From Tindallia magadiensis (lineage in GTDB: Bacteria > Bacillota > Clostridia > Peptostreptococcales > Tindalliaceae), in NCBI RefSeq assembly GCF_900113635.1, contig NZ_FOQA01000003.1:234496-298495 (forward strand): a DNA stretch of 64,000 nt. Reading direction: 5' to 3'. Numbering within the stretch: position 1 is the stretch's first letter; each line of letters begins with the position of its first letter. Shown in pieces: positions 8,826 to 16,965 of the stretch. The translations under genes and the position numbers were made by a program. The notes below the pieces were generated by a model, which saw nothing but the letters and a program-made list of their open reading frames with translations, did no database searches and was not told the DNA's origin.

Positions 8826-9673
8826 AAGAACAGGTGAAGAAATATTGGAAAGACTACGTTCTTCAGAGCTGGATCTATGCTTCTCTTCTGGTAGTGATGG
8901 CTGTTGCTGCTTTTATTTTTGGGAGCATTCTTATCCGGGGTTTTTCAGCGATCGATATGGAATTTTTAACAGCGTCACCTCAGGGAAGGCCGCTAGGCAG
9001 TGAAGGCGGTATTTTTCCTGCCATTATGGGTTCTTTGGCCTTAGGTTTGATTAGTACGTCCTTAGCAATGATACTGGGATTATCGGCAGCGATCTATCTC
9101 TTTTTATATAATCAGTCCAGCAAGATGGAAGCCTTTATCCGGTTGATTGTTCAATGTATTGCCGGGATTCCCTCTATTATTTTGGGCTTATTCGGATATA
9201 CTTTTTTTGTAGTGCTTCTTGGATTTGGCCATTCGTTGCTGGCTGGCGGATTGACCCTATCCATTATGATTTTTCCGGTTATCGTCATTAATACGGAAAA
9301 AGCCTTACGGGAAATGGCTTCTCATCAGATGATGGCTTCTCATGCCCTGGGGGTATCAAAATCCTACGGCTTTTTTAAGCTGGTATGGCCGGCACGAAAA
9401 AAGGATATTCTTTCAGGAGTCCTATTGGGGACGGTTTATGCGATGGGAGCGACAGCCCCCATTATTCTAACAGCGGCGGTTGTATCCGCTTCTGCACCAA
9501 ATTCCTTATTTCGTCCAGTCATGGCCTTACCCTACCACTTGTACTTTATGGCATCAGAGCGGATCTCCATGGAAAACGCTTTTGGAACTGCTTTGGTATT
9601 GCTGAGTATGTTTTGTATAGCTTATGGGATTTCTTTTTATTTATTTCAGGATAGGAAGGAGGAAGAAAGATGA
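8822..9673 (+). CDS. pstA: Phosphate ABC transporter permease PstA
   Basis: A 283-residue permease with about six membrane segments. It carries IAGIPSIILGLFGY and the EAA-like loop ASHALGVSKSYGFFKLVWPA, plus the family pattern VYAMGATAPIILTAAV. It pairs with PstC. Start and stop overlap pstC and pstB by four bases each (ATGA), so the three genes should be translated as a coupled set. A nested frame from 8812 is a shadow. Confidence 0.92.
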   Translation: MKEQVKKYWKDYVLQSWIYASLLVVMAVAAFIFGSILIRGFSAIDMEFLTASPQGRPLGSEGGIFPAIMGSLALGLISTSLAMILGLSAAIYLFLYNQSSKMEAFIRLIVQCIAGIPSIILGLFGYTFFVVLLGFGHSLLAGGLTLSIMIFPVIVINTEKALREMASHQMMASHALGVSKSYGFFKLVWPARKKDILSGVLLGTVYAMGATAPIILTAAVVSASAPNSLFRPVMALPYHLYFMASERISMENAFGTALVLLSMFCIAYGISFYLFQDRKEEER

Positions 9674-10419
9674 CCCAGGCCATCGCTATTAAGAACTGGC
9701 ATGTTCATTATGGAAAAACAGAAGTATTGCAGGATATTTCTTTAGAAATACCGGAAAAAAAGATTACCGCACTGATTGGTTCCTCCGGTTGTGGCAAAAC
9801 AACTTTGCTGAAATCCATTAACCGACTGACAGAAGAAGAGCCGACAGCGGCTACCCAGGGAGAGATTCTGCTAAAAGGAACTTCCATTCAAAGCCTGCCT
9901 CTGGAAATCCTTCGACGACGTATAGGGCTGGTATTTCAAACACCAACACCGTTTCCTTTTTCTATCAAAAAAAACATGGAATATGGCATTCGATACCATG
10001 AAAAATTAACCGCCAAAGAAGAAAGCCTGCTTATTGAAGAAACATTGAAAATGGCCGGACTTTACGAAGAAGTAAAGGATCGGATGAACTTGTCGGCGGT
10101 CAGACTTTCCGGCGGACAGCAACAGCGTCTCTGCATTGCCCGTTCCTTAACCTTAAATCCGGACGTGTTACTATTGGACGAGCCTTGTTCTTCTTTAGAC
10201 CCAAAATCGACAGCCGTTATTGAAGATACGTTAAAAAAACTGTCAAAAAAAGTGAGTATTGTTATTGTGACCCATAATATGGCTCAGGCCAAAAGGATCG
10301 CCGATTATACAGCTTTTATCAGCAACGGCGTTTTAGTGGAAGTTCAGGAAACCGAAGCACTTTTTCGAGAGCCGAAACAGGAAGAAACCAGATGCTATCT
10401 GGAAGGACTCATCGGCTAA
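9670..10419 (+). CDS. pstB: Phosphate ABC transporter ATP-binding protein PstB
   Basis: A 249-residue ABC ATPase. The Walker A is GSSGCGKTT (about residues 37-45), the Q-loop VFQTPTPFPFS is typical of PstB (FQxPxPFP), the signature is RLSGGQQQR, Walker B is VLLLDEPCSSLD, and the H-loop is IVIVTHNM. It powers phosphate uptake through PstCA. It overlaps pstA by four bases. A 45-bp gap with AAGTAAGA repeats separates it from the HAD gene. Confidence 0.93.
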   Translation: MTQAIAIKNWHVHYGKTEVLQDISLEIPEKKITALIGSSGCGKTTLLKSINRLTEEEPTAATQGEILLKGTSIQSLPLEILRRRIGLVFQTPTPFPFSIKKNMEYGIRYHEKLTAKEESLLIEETLKMAGLYEEVKDRMNLSAVRLSGGQQQRLCIARSLTLNPDVLLLDEPCSSLDPKSTAVIEDTLKKLSKKVSIVIVTHNMAQAKRIADYTAFISNGVLVEVQETEALFREPKQEETRCYLEGLIG

Positions 10420-10464
10420 AATCTAAGTAAGTAAAAAAGTAAGAAAGTAAGAAAGGATGTAGTC

Positions 10465-10944
10465 ATGTCACTTATTTTGAATATACCGGGAGATCAAATC
10501 TATCATATTGAACATATTGTTTTTGACTTAAACGGAACCTTGGCCATCGGTGGACAGCTATCCGACGAAACGGTGGCTTTCTTGAAAAAGCTTTCGGCAC
10601 AGGCATCCCTCCACATTATTACAGCCGATACACATGGAACGGCCCCACTGATTGAAAAACGTTTGGAAGGAGCGGCGACGGTAAAAGTGGTTAGTGGTTC
10701 ACAGACGACAGAAGATAAGAAGGCCTTTATTGAAGCCTTAGGAGCCAGTAGTACCATTGCTGTTGGCAATGGTGCCAATGATATGGCAATGTTTCGTAAA
10801 GCCGCTCTGGCCATTGGAATAATAGGCGGCGAAGGCGCTTTTGCTCCGCTAATGACCGTATCGGATGTAGTGGTGACAAGCATTGAAGCCGCATTATCTT
10901 TATTGCTGGAGCCTAATAGAATGATTGCTACCTTACGCCGATAA
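10465..10944 (+). CDS. Soluble HAD-family protein, P-type-ATPase-like (COG4087 type)
   Basis: A 159-residue protein of the haloacid dehalogenase fold. Motif I is FDLNGTLA, where the usual second Asp is Asn, as in the small soluble proteins related to the phosphorylation domain of P-type ATPases. Thr in IITADTHG would be motif II, Lys in EDKKAFIEAL motif III, and GNGANDMAMFRKA motif IV. The Asp that starts motif I is present, so phosphoryl transfer is possible. It has no cap domain, and the substrate is unknown. It lies 45 bp after pstB behind AAAGGATG and may be cotranscribed with the phosphate transporter. Confidence 0.75.
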   Translation: MSLILNIPGDQIYHIEHIVFDLNGTLAIGGQLSDETVAFLKKLSAQASLHIITADTHGTAPLIEKRLEGAATVKVVSGSQTTEDKKAFIEALGASSTIAVGNGANDMAMFRKAALAIGIIGGEGAFAPLMTVSDVVVTSIEAALSLLLEPNRMIATLRR

Positions 10945-11019
10945 GGGAAAGGTCATAGATCCATAGAGGAAACTTTATGACCCATCGAGAAAAACAATGA
11001 TCACTCTTTCTTTTACGCA

Positions 11020-11048
11020 TTGCTACAAAGAAGGGCAACTCATATAAT
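11020..11048 (+). promoter_or_regulatory. Sigma-A promoter for prdR
   Basis: TTGCTA (11020-11025), 17-bp spacer, TATAAT (11043-11048), about 38 bp before the prdR ATG. A loose dyad, GGTCATA/TATGACC (10951-10957/10976-10982), lies upstream. Confidence 0.7.
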
Positions 11049-11085
11049 AGAGGTGTCGGCAGATGCTGTAGGAAGGAGGCATAAA

Positions 11086-12474
11086 ATGGATAGAGCATTA
11101 CAAATGGATAGGGAAACCCCTGATAATGAAAATTTTTTTTTAACCACCATACTCGATAATATTTATGAATCTGTCTGTGTGATTGACACGGATGGAAAGG
11201 TTCTTTTATGGAACGGTGGAGCTGAAAAACTGTATGGAATACCGGCTTCTCAAATTCAGGGAAAACCTATTAATGATTTTTTTCCAGATTCTATTATTGA
11301 TAAAGTGCGTCGAAGTCGAAAAGCCGTTACCAATCAGTATCATTCGCCACGAAAAGGTTCTCACATTATTGCGAACTCAAAACCGATCGTTATTAACGGA
11401 GAGTTTAGGGGAGCTATTGCTACGGATAGAAGCCTTGAAGAAGTGCGTTCTTTAACGGAAGAACTTGAAAAAGCACATTCAAAAATTATCTTCTTAGAAA
11501 AAGAAATGAAAAAAATCAAAGGTGGCTTTGGCAAAGTAATCGGAAAAAACAGGGATTTTTGTCAGATCATAGAGATGGCAGAAAAAATAGCGCCTACCAA
11601 TGCCAGTGTGATGATTTTGGGAGAAAGTGGGACAGGGAAAGAAGTGTTTGCCAGAGGGATTCATGAAGAAAGCGGGCGAAAAGGTTTATTTGTTCCGGTG
11701 AACTGCAGTGCCATCCCTTCTGAACTCTTTGAAAGTGAATTTTTCGGATACACCGAAGGTGCTTTTACAGGAGCTAGTAAAAAAGGAAGAAGCGGTTTTT
11801 TTGAACTGGCACATGAAGGAACACTGTTTTTAGATGAAATAGGGGATTTGCCTATGAGAATGCAGGCAAAGCTTCTTCGAGTGCTTCAAGATCAAAAAGT
11901 TACCCGGGTGGGCAGCGAATCATCGGTTGCTGTAAACGTAAGGATTATTTCAGCGACCAATAGAGACTTAAAAGCCATGGTGGAAGCCAATGAATTTCGG
12001 GAAGATCTTTTTTATCGCTTGAATGTAGTGAACTTGACCCTTCCTCCCTTAAGAGACAGAATGGATGACTTATCTGATTTAATCACCTCATTAACTAAAG
12101 AAATATCATCCTCCAATAAAAAGATCATCAATTCTATCGATCCTTCCTTTCTTCGCTGCTTACATCAGCATTCATGGCCGGGCAATATTCGTGAACTGAT
12201 TAACGTCATTGAGTATGCGGTAGTAAGTTCTTCAGATACGGTATTAACAGAAGCGTCGGCACCGACCTATATCCGAAAGCTTAAAACATCGGTTGAATCC
12301 TTTGAGTATCCCTTAGATTTAGGCAAAGCCATCGAAGCATTGGAACGAAGAAATATCCAAAAGGCATTAAAAGCATCAGCCTGCAACAAAGCGAAAGCCG
12401 CTAGGCTGCTTAATATCCCCAGAGGCACCTTATATCATAAGATGAAAGAATATCAGATCGACTGTTCGAAATAA
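11086..12474 (+). CDS. prdR: Sigma-54-dependent activator of proline reductase genes, PrdR
   Basis: A 462-residue enhancer-binding protein. A PAS domain (about residues 15-130; ESVCVIDTDGKVLLWNGGAE) is followed by a short coiled coil and the AAA+ domain. Walker A is GESGTGKE (179-186), the sigma-54 contact loop is GAFTGA (225-230), and Walker B is TLFLDEIGD. The C-terminal Fis-type helix-turn-helix reads NKAKAARLLNIPRGTLYHKM. There is no receiver domain, so the PAS domain probably senses a ligand; PrdR is known in Clostridioides to respond to proline. The ATG at 11086 follows GGAAGGAGG by five to seven bases; longer in-frame starts lack this. It lies directly before the sigma-54 promoter of the prd operon. 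Confidence 0.88.
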   Translation: MDRALQMDRETPDNENFFLTTILDNIYESVCVIDTDGKVLLWNGGAEKLYGIPASQIQGKPINDFFPDSIIDKVRRSRKAVTNQYHSPRKGSHIIANSKPIVINGEFRGAIATDRSLEEVRSLTEELEKAHSKIIFLEKEMKKIKGGFGKVIGKNRDFCQIIEMAEKIAPTNASVMILGESGTGKEVFARGIHEESGRKGLFVPVNCSAIPSELFESEFFGYTEGAFTGASKKGRSGFFELAHEGTLFLDEIGDLPMRMQAKLLRVLQDQKVTRVGSESSVAVNVRIISATNRDLKAMVEANEFREDLFYRLNVVNLTLPPLRDRMDDLSDLITSLTKEISSSNKKIINSIDPSFLRCLHQHSWPGNIRELINVIEYAVVSSSDTVLTEASAPTYIRKLKTSVESFEYPLDLGKAIEALERRNIQKALKASACNKAKAARLLNIPRGTLYHKMKEYQIDCSK

Positions 12475-12589
12475 GACAGGTGTCAAAAAAGAAACGTTTT
12501 CCCCCAAAAGCAATCGGAGAGTTTGAAAAGAGAGATTTCTTGCTTAAAATAGATAAATAATTAACAAAAAATGTGTACGCCGTTTGACG

Positions 12590-12620
12590 CTTTTTAAGTG
12601 AAAAAGAAAAACTTAAAAAG
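12590..12620 (+). promoter_or_regulatory. Perfect 10-bp inverted repeat, candidate PrdR enhancer site
   Basis: CTTTTTAAGT (12590-12599) and ACTTAAAAAG (12611-12620) form a perfect inverted repeat with an 11-base spacer, about 145-170 bp upstream of the -24 box. Sigma-54 activators usually bind 80-200 bp upstream, so position and symmetry fit. Assignment to PrdR is inference. Confidence 0.45.
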
Positions 12621-12675
12621 AATCAGTTACTGGAAGGTTAAAAAATGCAAGAAAAATAAAAAATAGAAAAAAAGT

Positions 12676-12730
12676 AAAAAGGTTAGGAAATCCTTGAAAA
12701 ATCATGATTCCTGACCTTTTTTATTTTTTG
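12676..12730 (+). terminator. Intrinsic terminator of prdR
   Basis: AAAAAGGTTAGGAAATC pairs with GATTCCTGACCTTTTT with one bulged A and one G-T pair, followed by a T-rich run (12716-12729). It separates prdR transcription from the prdC promoter. Confidence 0.75.
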
Positions 12731-12761
12731 AAGAAAAGAATTTTTGAGAGGATCGATCATG

Positions 12762-12778
12762 TTGGCATCCTTATTGCT
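12762..12778 (+). promoter_or_regulatory. Sigma-54 (-24/-12) promoter of the prd operon
   Basis: TTGGCATCCTTATTGCT: GG and GC are spaced by exactly ten bases, matching the TGGCAC-N5-TTGCW consensus closely. It lies 83 bp before the prdC start and directly downstream of the PrdR gene. Transcription is predicted to begin near 12789. Confidence 0.85.
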
Positions 12779-12860
12779 TTATTAATACTCGGAATGATTA
12801 ACAATTAACAAACAAAGAATTTCTGTTAAGACTTTATAAGAATAAGGAGGTGATAGCACA

Positions 12861-14150
12861 ATGGAATACATTTTTACGCTGGACCAGCATATAGGAAATA
12901 AAGCAAAGGCCATTGTCAAACCTGGTCAGACGGTCCAAAAAGGAGAAGTGATTGCCGAACCGGATGGATTAGGAGCTTACCTTCATACTTCTGTAACAGG
13001 GAGCGTTGTTTCGGTTACAGATCAGTTAATTAAGATAGAAGGGGTAGAAGATTTCTCAGAGTCAGTAAAACCAATTCCGGAATCAGATAGCTGGCTGGAA
13101 GACATAAAAAATGCTGGGATCGTAGGGCTTGGCGGCGCCGGGTTTCCAACCCATGTCAAACTAAATACGGACATATCTGGGGGCTGGGTCTTGATCAATG
13201 CGGTGGAGTGTGAACCTTTATTGGAACACAATATGGAACAACTAAAGGCATCACCGGAAAAAATCTATCGTGGGCTTAAATATGCCATGGAAATAACCAA
13301 AGCCAGCCACGGAATGCTAGTCATCAAAGAAAAGAACAAGGCAGCTGCCGCAGGATTTCTGGCCTTAGTGAAAAAAGAAGATTCAATTCAGGTAAAAGAA
13401 GTGAAAGATTTATATCCGATGGGCGAAGAAAGAGCAGTGATTCGGGAAAGCTTAGGGCAATTATTGAAAACCGATGAATTGCCCTTCGAAGCAAAGGCCG
13501 TAGTTCTCAATTCAGAGACAGTCTATAAAATAACCGAAGCCATCGAGGACAGAATGCCGATGATTCACAAGTCGCTTACCGTGGTAGGGAACCTGAAAAA
13601 TGGAAAAGAGCCTGTGGTAATGAAAGAAGTACCTATCGGCACGCCTATTTCCCACCTGCTGGAAACCGTAGGCGGCGTTAAAGAACCAATTGGTGAAATC
13701 ATAATGGGAGGTCCCTTTACAGGGAAAACCGCAAGCCTGGAAAGCCCTGTTGAAAAAATGACTGGCGGCATTATTCCCAGTATGGAATTTATTCAGGATG
13801 CTAGGCCGATGGGACTGTTGGTATGTGCCTGTGGAGCAACAGAAAAAAGAATGAGATTCATTGCTTCGCAGATGGGAAGTCCGGTAGTGGCAGTGGAAAA
13901 GTGTAAACAAGCGATTGAACACAAAAACGCATTGAAATGCGAAAATCCGGGAGAGTGTCCGGGTCAGGCAGAAAAAATACTGTCCATGCGAAGTAAAGGT
14001 GCCAAAACAGTACTAATGGGCAATTGCAGCGATTGTAGCAATACAGTCATGTGTGTGGCACCAAAACTAAAAATGCCGGTATATCATTGTACCGACCATG
14101 CGTTAAGAAGCGTGAGTCATCCAATCGTACGGCGTTTGAAGGAAGCATAA
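12861..14150 (+). CDS. prdC: Proline reductase-associated electron transfer protein PrdC (RnfC-like)
   Basis: A 429-residue RnfC-like protein. An N-terminal barrel-sandwich segment (about residues 1-65; KPGQTVQKGEVIAEPDG) precedes the RnfC/Nqo1 core, with GIVGLGGAGFPTHVKL and the acidic patch INAVECEPLLEHN. Downstream are SLBB-like segments and a Cys-rich tail (VCACGATEKRM, CENPGECPGQ, MGNCSDCSNTVMC). PrdC is thought to pass electrons from NADH or the Rnf complex to proline reductase. Some characterised PrdC proteins contain selenocysteine; no in-frame TGA occurs here. A strong AAGGAGG lies upstream. It is first gene after the sigma-54 promoter. Confidence 0.88.
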   Translation: MEYIFTLDQHIGNKAKAIVKPGQTVQKGEVIAEPDGLGAYLHTSVTGSVVSVTDQLIKIEGVEDFSESVKPIPESDSWLEDIKNAGIVGLGGAGFPTHVKLNTDISGGWVLINAVECEPLLEHNMEQLKASPEKIYRGLKYAMEITKASHGMLVIKEKNKAAAAGFLALVKKEDSIQVKEVKDLYPMGEERAVIRESLGQLLKTDELPFEAKAVVLNSETVYKITEAIEDRMPMIHKSLTVVGNLKNGKEPVVMKEVPIGTPISHLLETVGGVKEPIGEIIMGGPFTGKTASLESPVEKMTGGIIPSMEFIQDARPMGLLVCACGATEKRMRFIASQMGSPVVAVEKCKQAIEHKNALKCENPGECPGQAEKILSMRSKGAKTVLMGNCSDCSNTVMCVAPKLKMPVYHCTDHALRSVSHPIVRRLKEA

Positions 14151-14187
14151 CCATCGATAACAATCATAAGATTTAAGGAGGGTGCAT

Positions 14188-15921
14188 ATGTCAATTACAA
14201 GAGAACAAGCAGAAAAATTCAAGGACAAGCCAGCCGTGGTGTGCTGCCGGACAACTAAAGGCAGCGCTATCAGACCGGAGGATCTTGAAGATCCATCGAT
14301 CTTTGATGAAATGGAAGAATCTGGTTTAATTGAAATCACTCCGAACACCTTAACCATTGGTCAGGTTATAGGAGCGACACTAAAACAGGATGTAGATGGA
14401 CTGACATCCTTAGAATCAAGTATGTTAGACGGCGTCAAAGAAAAAGAAACCGTACAGAAAGCAAAGCCACAAAAAGGAGGGGTAGAAATGCAAGAAAGAA
14501 AAGGAACGGATGGATACGTTCATCTGGAAATTGATTCTCTTTCAGGATTAAAATTAACAATGCCTACAGGAAGCCTGAGCTGCCTGACAGAAACAGGAGC
14601 AAGCCAGACCGTTGGAACGAAAGAAGAAGTAAGAGACGAAATATTGGATACCCTTGTAAAGCGAGAGTATCATGTGGAAAAAGTAGCACTGGGGAAAGAA
14701 ACCAGCTTTGAAAATGGTGTGCTGACCATTCGGGAATCACTTTGCAAAGATGCTTTGAAAGCAGATCCCTTGGTTCAAAAGCTTGAAATGGACATTATTC
14801 TACCAGATCAAAGACATGTATACTCCAATACCGTAATGGACGTTATTCCTGTAGCGACTAAGGTAGAAGGTGAGTTAGGGACTGGTATTACCAATGAAAT
14901 GACTAATATGGTATTTCTATTGACAGGCGTAGATGAAGCAGGGGTACAGCTTCATGAATTTGGTTCCTGCGAAGGATATTTAGATGAAAAAATTCAATAT
15001 GGTATGCCAGGATGCCCGGATGAAAATGACATTATGGTTCGTGTTCATGGTGTTGTGAAGGAAAAAACAGGTATGGAACGTCGTGGCCCTTATGCCATTC
15101 ACAAAGCGTGCGACTTTATTATCCAGGAAATCAGAGAAGTATTGAAAAAACAAGATGCGGCAAAAGCAACAAAAGAAAAATCCTACCCACAGGTAAAAAG
15201 ACATGGACGACCAAGAGTACTGCTTGTGAAAGAAATCATGGGACAGGGAGCGATGCACGATAATGTGATGCTGCCAAGAGAACCGGCAGGAGTTTTTGGC
15301 GGCAGACAAAATGTAGACCTTGGAAACGTTCCTGTAGTCCTTTCAATAAATGAAGTATTGGACGGCGGTATCCATGCCCTTACATGCATCGGTCCAGCAT
15401 CCAAAGAAGATACAAGGCATTACTTCCGTGAGCCGGTATTGGAAGCCTTAGCAGCAGATGAAGAACTGGATTTGGTAGGAGTTGCCTTTATTGGAAGTCC
15501 TCAGGTAAATGATGAGAAAGCCTTTGTTTCCAAACGATTAGGCGCCATGGCAGCAACAATGAACATCGACGGAGCTATTATTACGACAGAAGGGTTTGGT
15601 AACAACCATATTGATTTTTCTTACAACATAGAAGAAGTAGGAAAAAATGGTATCAATGTAGTGGGAATGACCTATGCCGCATACCAGGGACAACTGGTGG
15701 TAGGAAACGATTACATGGACGCAATGATCGAAGTGAATAAGGATGCCGGTGGTTTTGAGTCAGAAATTCTTGGTCAAAACACTATCGTGGCAGAGGATGC
15801 TCATCGAGCTATCTTAATGCTGAAAAACAAAATTGCTGGTGTGCCTATTGAAGCAGCAGACAAGAGATGGGATCAAGACACTATTGATGCAAACCAACGC
15901 ATTACAGATGAACTGAGGTAA
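14188..15921 (+). CDS. prdA: D-proline reductase proprotein PrdA
   Basis: A 577-residue proprotein of the reductive ring-opening enzyme (D-proline to 5-aminovalerate). In this family it self-cleaves before a Cys that becomes the N-terminal pyruvoyl group of the small subunit. Here the motif is GGIHALT-CIGPASKE, with Cys400. Cleavage would leave a large N-terminal chain and a 178-residue chain. The N-terminus (ITREQAEKFKDKPAVVCCR) and SCEGYLDEKI, KEIMGQGAMHDN and TTEGFGNNHIDF also match PrdA. ATG 14188 follows AAGGAGG by six bases; a GTG at 14182 is less likely. It starts 37 bp after prdC. The N-terminal linker around residues 75-105 is shorter than I recall for other PrdA proteins. Confidence 0.92.
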   Translation: MSITREQAEKFKDKPAVVCCRTTKGSAIRPEDLEDPSIFDEMEESGLIEITPNTLTIGQVIGATLKQDVDGLTSLESSMLDGVKEKETVQKAKPQKGGVEMQERKGTDGYVHLEIDSLSGLKLTMPTGSLSCLTETGASQTVGTKEEVRDEILDTLVKREYHVEKVALGKETSFENGVLTIRESLCKDALKADPLVQKLEMDIILPDQRHVYSNTVMDVIPVATKVEGELGTGITNEMTNMVFLLTGVDEAGVQLHEFGSCEGYLDEKIQYGMPGCPDENDIMVRVHGVVKEKTGMERRGPYAIHKACDFIIQEIREVLKKQDAAKATKEKSYPQVKRHGRPRVLLVKEIMGQGAMHDNVMLPREPAGVFGGRQNVDLGNVPVVLSINEVLDGGIHALTCIGPASKEDTRHYFREPVLEALAADEELDLVGVAFIGSPQVNDEKAFVSKRLGAMAATMNIDGAIITTEGFGNNHIDFSYNIEEVGKNGINVVGMTYAAYQGQLVVGNDYMDAMIEVNKDAGGFESEILGQNTIVAEDAHRAILMLKNKIAGVPIEAADKRWDQDTIDANQRITDELR

Positions 15922-15925
15922 GCCA

Positions 15926-16117
15926 ATGAAAGCCCAAATTGAACCAAAACGACTGACAGGAAAGATTGTTGAAGTAACAGATATGAGCGGCAAAATTGAG
16001 TTAAAAGGAAAAATGGGAATTCTGAACTTACCCCTACGGTCCATCTTTACAGATAAACCACTGGAAGAAGATCAGGAAGTGGAAATATGGATCAGCTATG
16101 CAAATGTGATTGACTAA
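15926..16117 (+). CDS. Small conserved protein between prdA and prdB
   Basis: A 63-residue protein with no membrane segment or signal. Its β-rich pattern (LTGKIVEVTDMSGKIELKG, LPLRSIFTD, then EVEIWISY) suggests a small barrel like an RNA- or metal-binding fold. A short gene in this position is found in other proline reductase operons, to my memory under an uninformative family name. It begins four bases after the prdA stop, so it is probably translated by coupling; its own ribosome site (GAGGT) is weak. Its role in reductase assembly is a guess. Confidence 0.75.
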   Translation: MKAQIEPKRLTGKIVEVTDMSGKIELKGKMGILNLPLRSIFTDKPLEEDQEVEIWISYANVID

Positions 16118-16152
16118 AGAATCGATTGATTAATGAATAGGAGGAGATTTGG

Positions 16153-16878
16153 ATGAAATTAACAACAGCTGCAGGAATGAAGTCAGAAGTATATGCACCG
16201 GTAACGCCACCGCCGGTATGGGCGCCATTGGAAAAAGAACTGAAAGATTGCAAGGTAGGGTTTGCTACGGCTGGTGGAATTCATATAAAAGGTCAAGAAC
16301 CGTTTAATACCGCCGGAGATTTTAGTTTCCGTGAGATACCAATAGAGACACCATCTTCTGAACTAATGGTTACCCATGGTGGATTTGATAACAGTGATAT
16401 TAATAAAGACGTTAACGCAATGCTTCCCATCGACCGGTTGCATGAACTGAAGAAAGAAGGGTTTATTGGCGATCTTTCTCCCGTACTTATCGGATTTATG
16501 GGCGGTGGAGGAAATGTAGAGAAGTTTAGAAAAGAGTCCGGCCCCGCCATTGCTAAAATCTTTAAGGATGCGGATGTAGACATCGTTGTTATCACAGGAG
16601 GTTGTGGTACATGCCATCGTTCCGCCACTATTGTTCAACGAGCCATTGAAGAAGTAGGAATTTCTACCATCATTGTAGCGGCACTGCCACCGATTGCACA
16701 GCAGCAGGGAGCGCCAAGAATTGCAGCAGCTCATGTTCCTATTGGTTCAAATGCAGGAGAACCTAACAACATAGAAATGCAAACAGCCATTCTGAAAGAT
16801 TCTTTAGAACTGGTGAAATCCATGAAGAGCTTTGGAGAAATGGTAATGCTGCCTTACGAGTACAGACATAACGTATAA
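16153..16878 (+). CDS. prdB: D-proline reductase subunit PrdB, cysteine form
   Basis: A 241-residue subunit, the normal length for PrdB. It carries KVGFATAGGIHIKGQEPFN, FREIP, THGGFDNSDI, and the active-site segment VVITGGCGTCHRSAT. In the characterised Clostridium sticklandii enzyme the residue at about position 152 is selenocysteine; here Cys151 (codon TGT) occupies that place, next to Cys154. The protein would attack proline bound to the PrdA pyruvoyl group. It has AGGAGG upstream, starts 35 bp after the small gene, and is followed by a strong hairpin. The cysteine form is expected to work without selenium, possibly more slowly. Confidence 0.92.
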   Translation: MKLTTAAGMKSEVYAPVTPPPVWAPLEKELKDCKVGFATAGGIHIKGQEPFNTAGDFSFREIPIETPSSELMVTHGGFDNSDINKDVNAMLPIDRLHELKKEGFIGDLSPVLIGFMGGGGNVEKFRKESGPAIAKIFKDADVDIVVITGGCGTCHRSATIVQRAIEEVGISTIIVAALPPIAQQQGAPRIAAAHVPIGSNAGEPNNIEMQTAILKDSLELVKSMKSFGEMVMLPYEYRHNV

Positions 16879-16895
16879 TTAAAACGAAAGACATT

Positions 16896-16926
16896 GCTAA
16901 GAGCGCCTGTTTCAGGCGCTCTTAGC
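16896..16926 (+). terminator. Strong hairpin after prdB without a T-run
   Basis: GCTAAGAGCGCCTG / CAGGCGCTCTTAGC: a perfect 14-bp stem with a TTT loop. It is followed by CGATGGGAG rather than a T-run, so it is more likely an RNA-stabilising or partial-termination element than a full terminator. It lies between prdB and the permuted prdA paralogue. Confidence 0.6.
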
Positions 16927-16965
16927 CGATGGGAGAAAAAAGTGAAGGATTAGGAGGTTATTGGA

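Noticed and set aside
10423-10456. Short AAGTAAGA-type repeats as a repeat array
   Set aside because: Only three or four imperfect units in a leader-like gap; too short for an array or a phase-variable tract of clear meaning.
10503-10883. Antisense frame opposite the HAD gene
   Set aside because: The sense frame has clear HAD motifs; the antisense frame has low-complexity composition and no start signal.
13512-13922. Long antisense frame opposite prdC
   Set aside because: It is a shadow of prdC; no ribosome site and no recognisable motif.
16600-16620. Possible selenocysteine TGA in prdB
   Set aside because: The codon at the expected site is TGT and the frame is open throughout; no recoding is needed.
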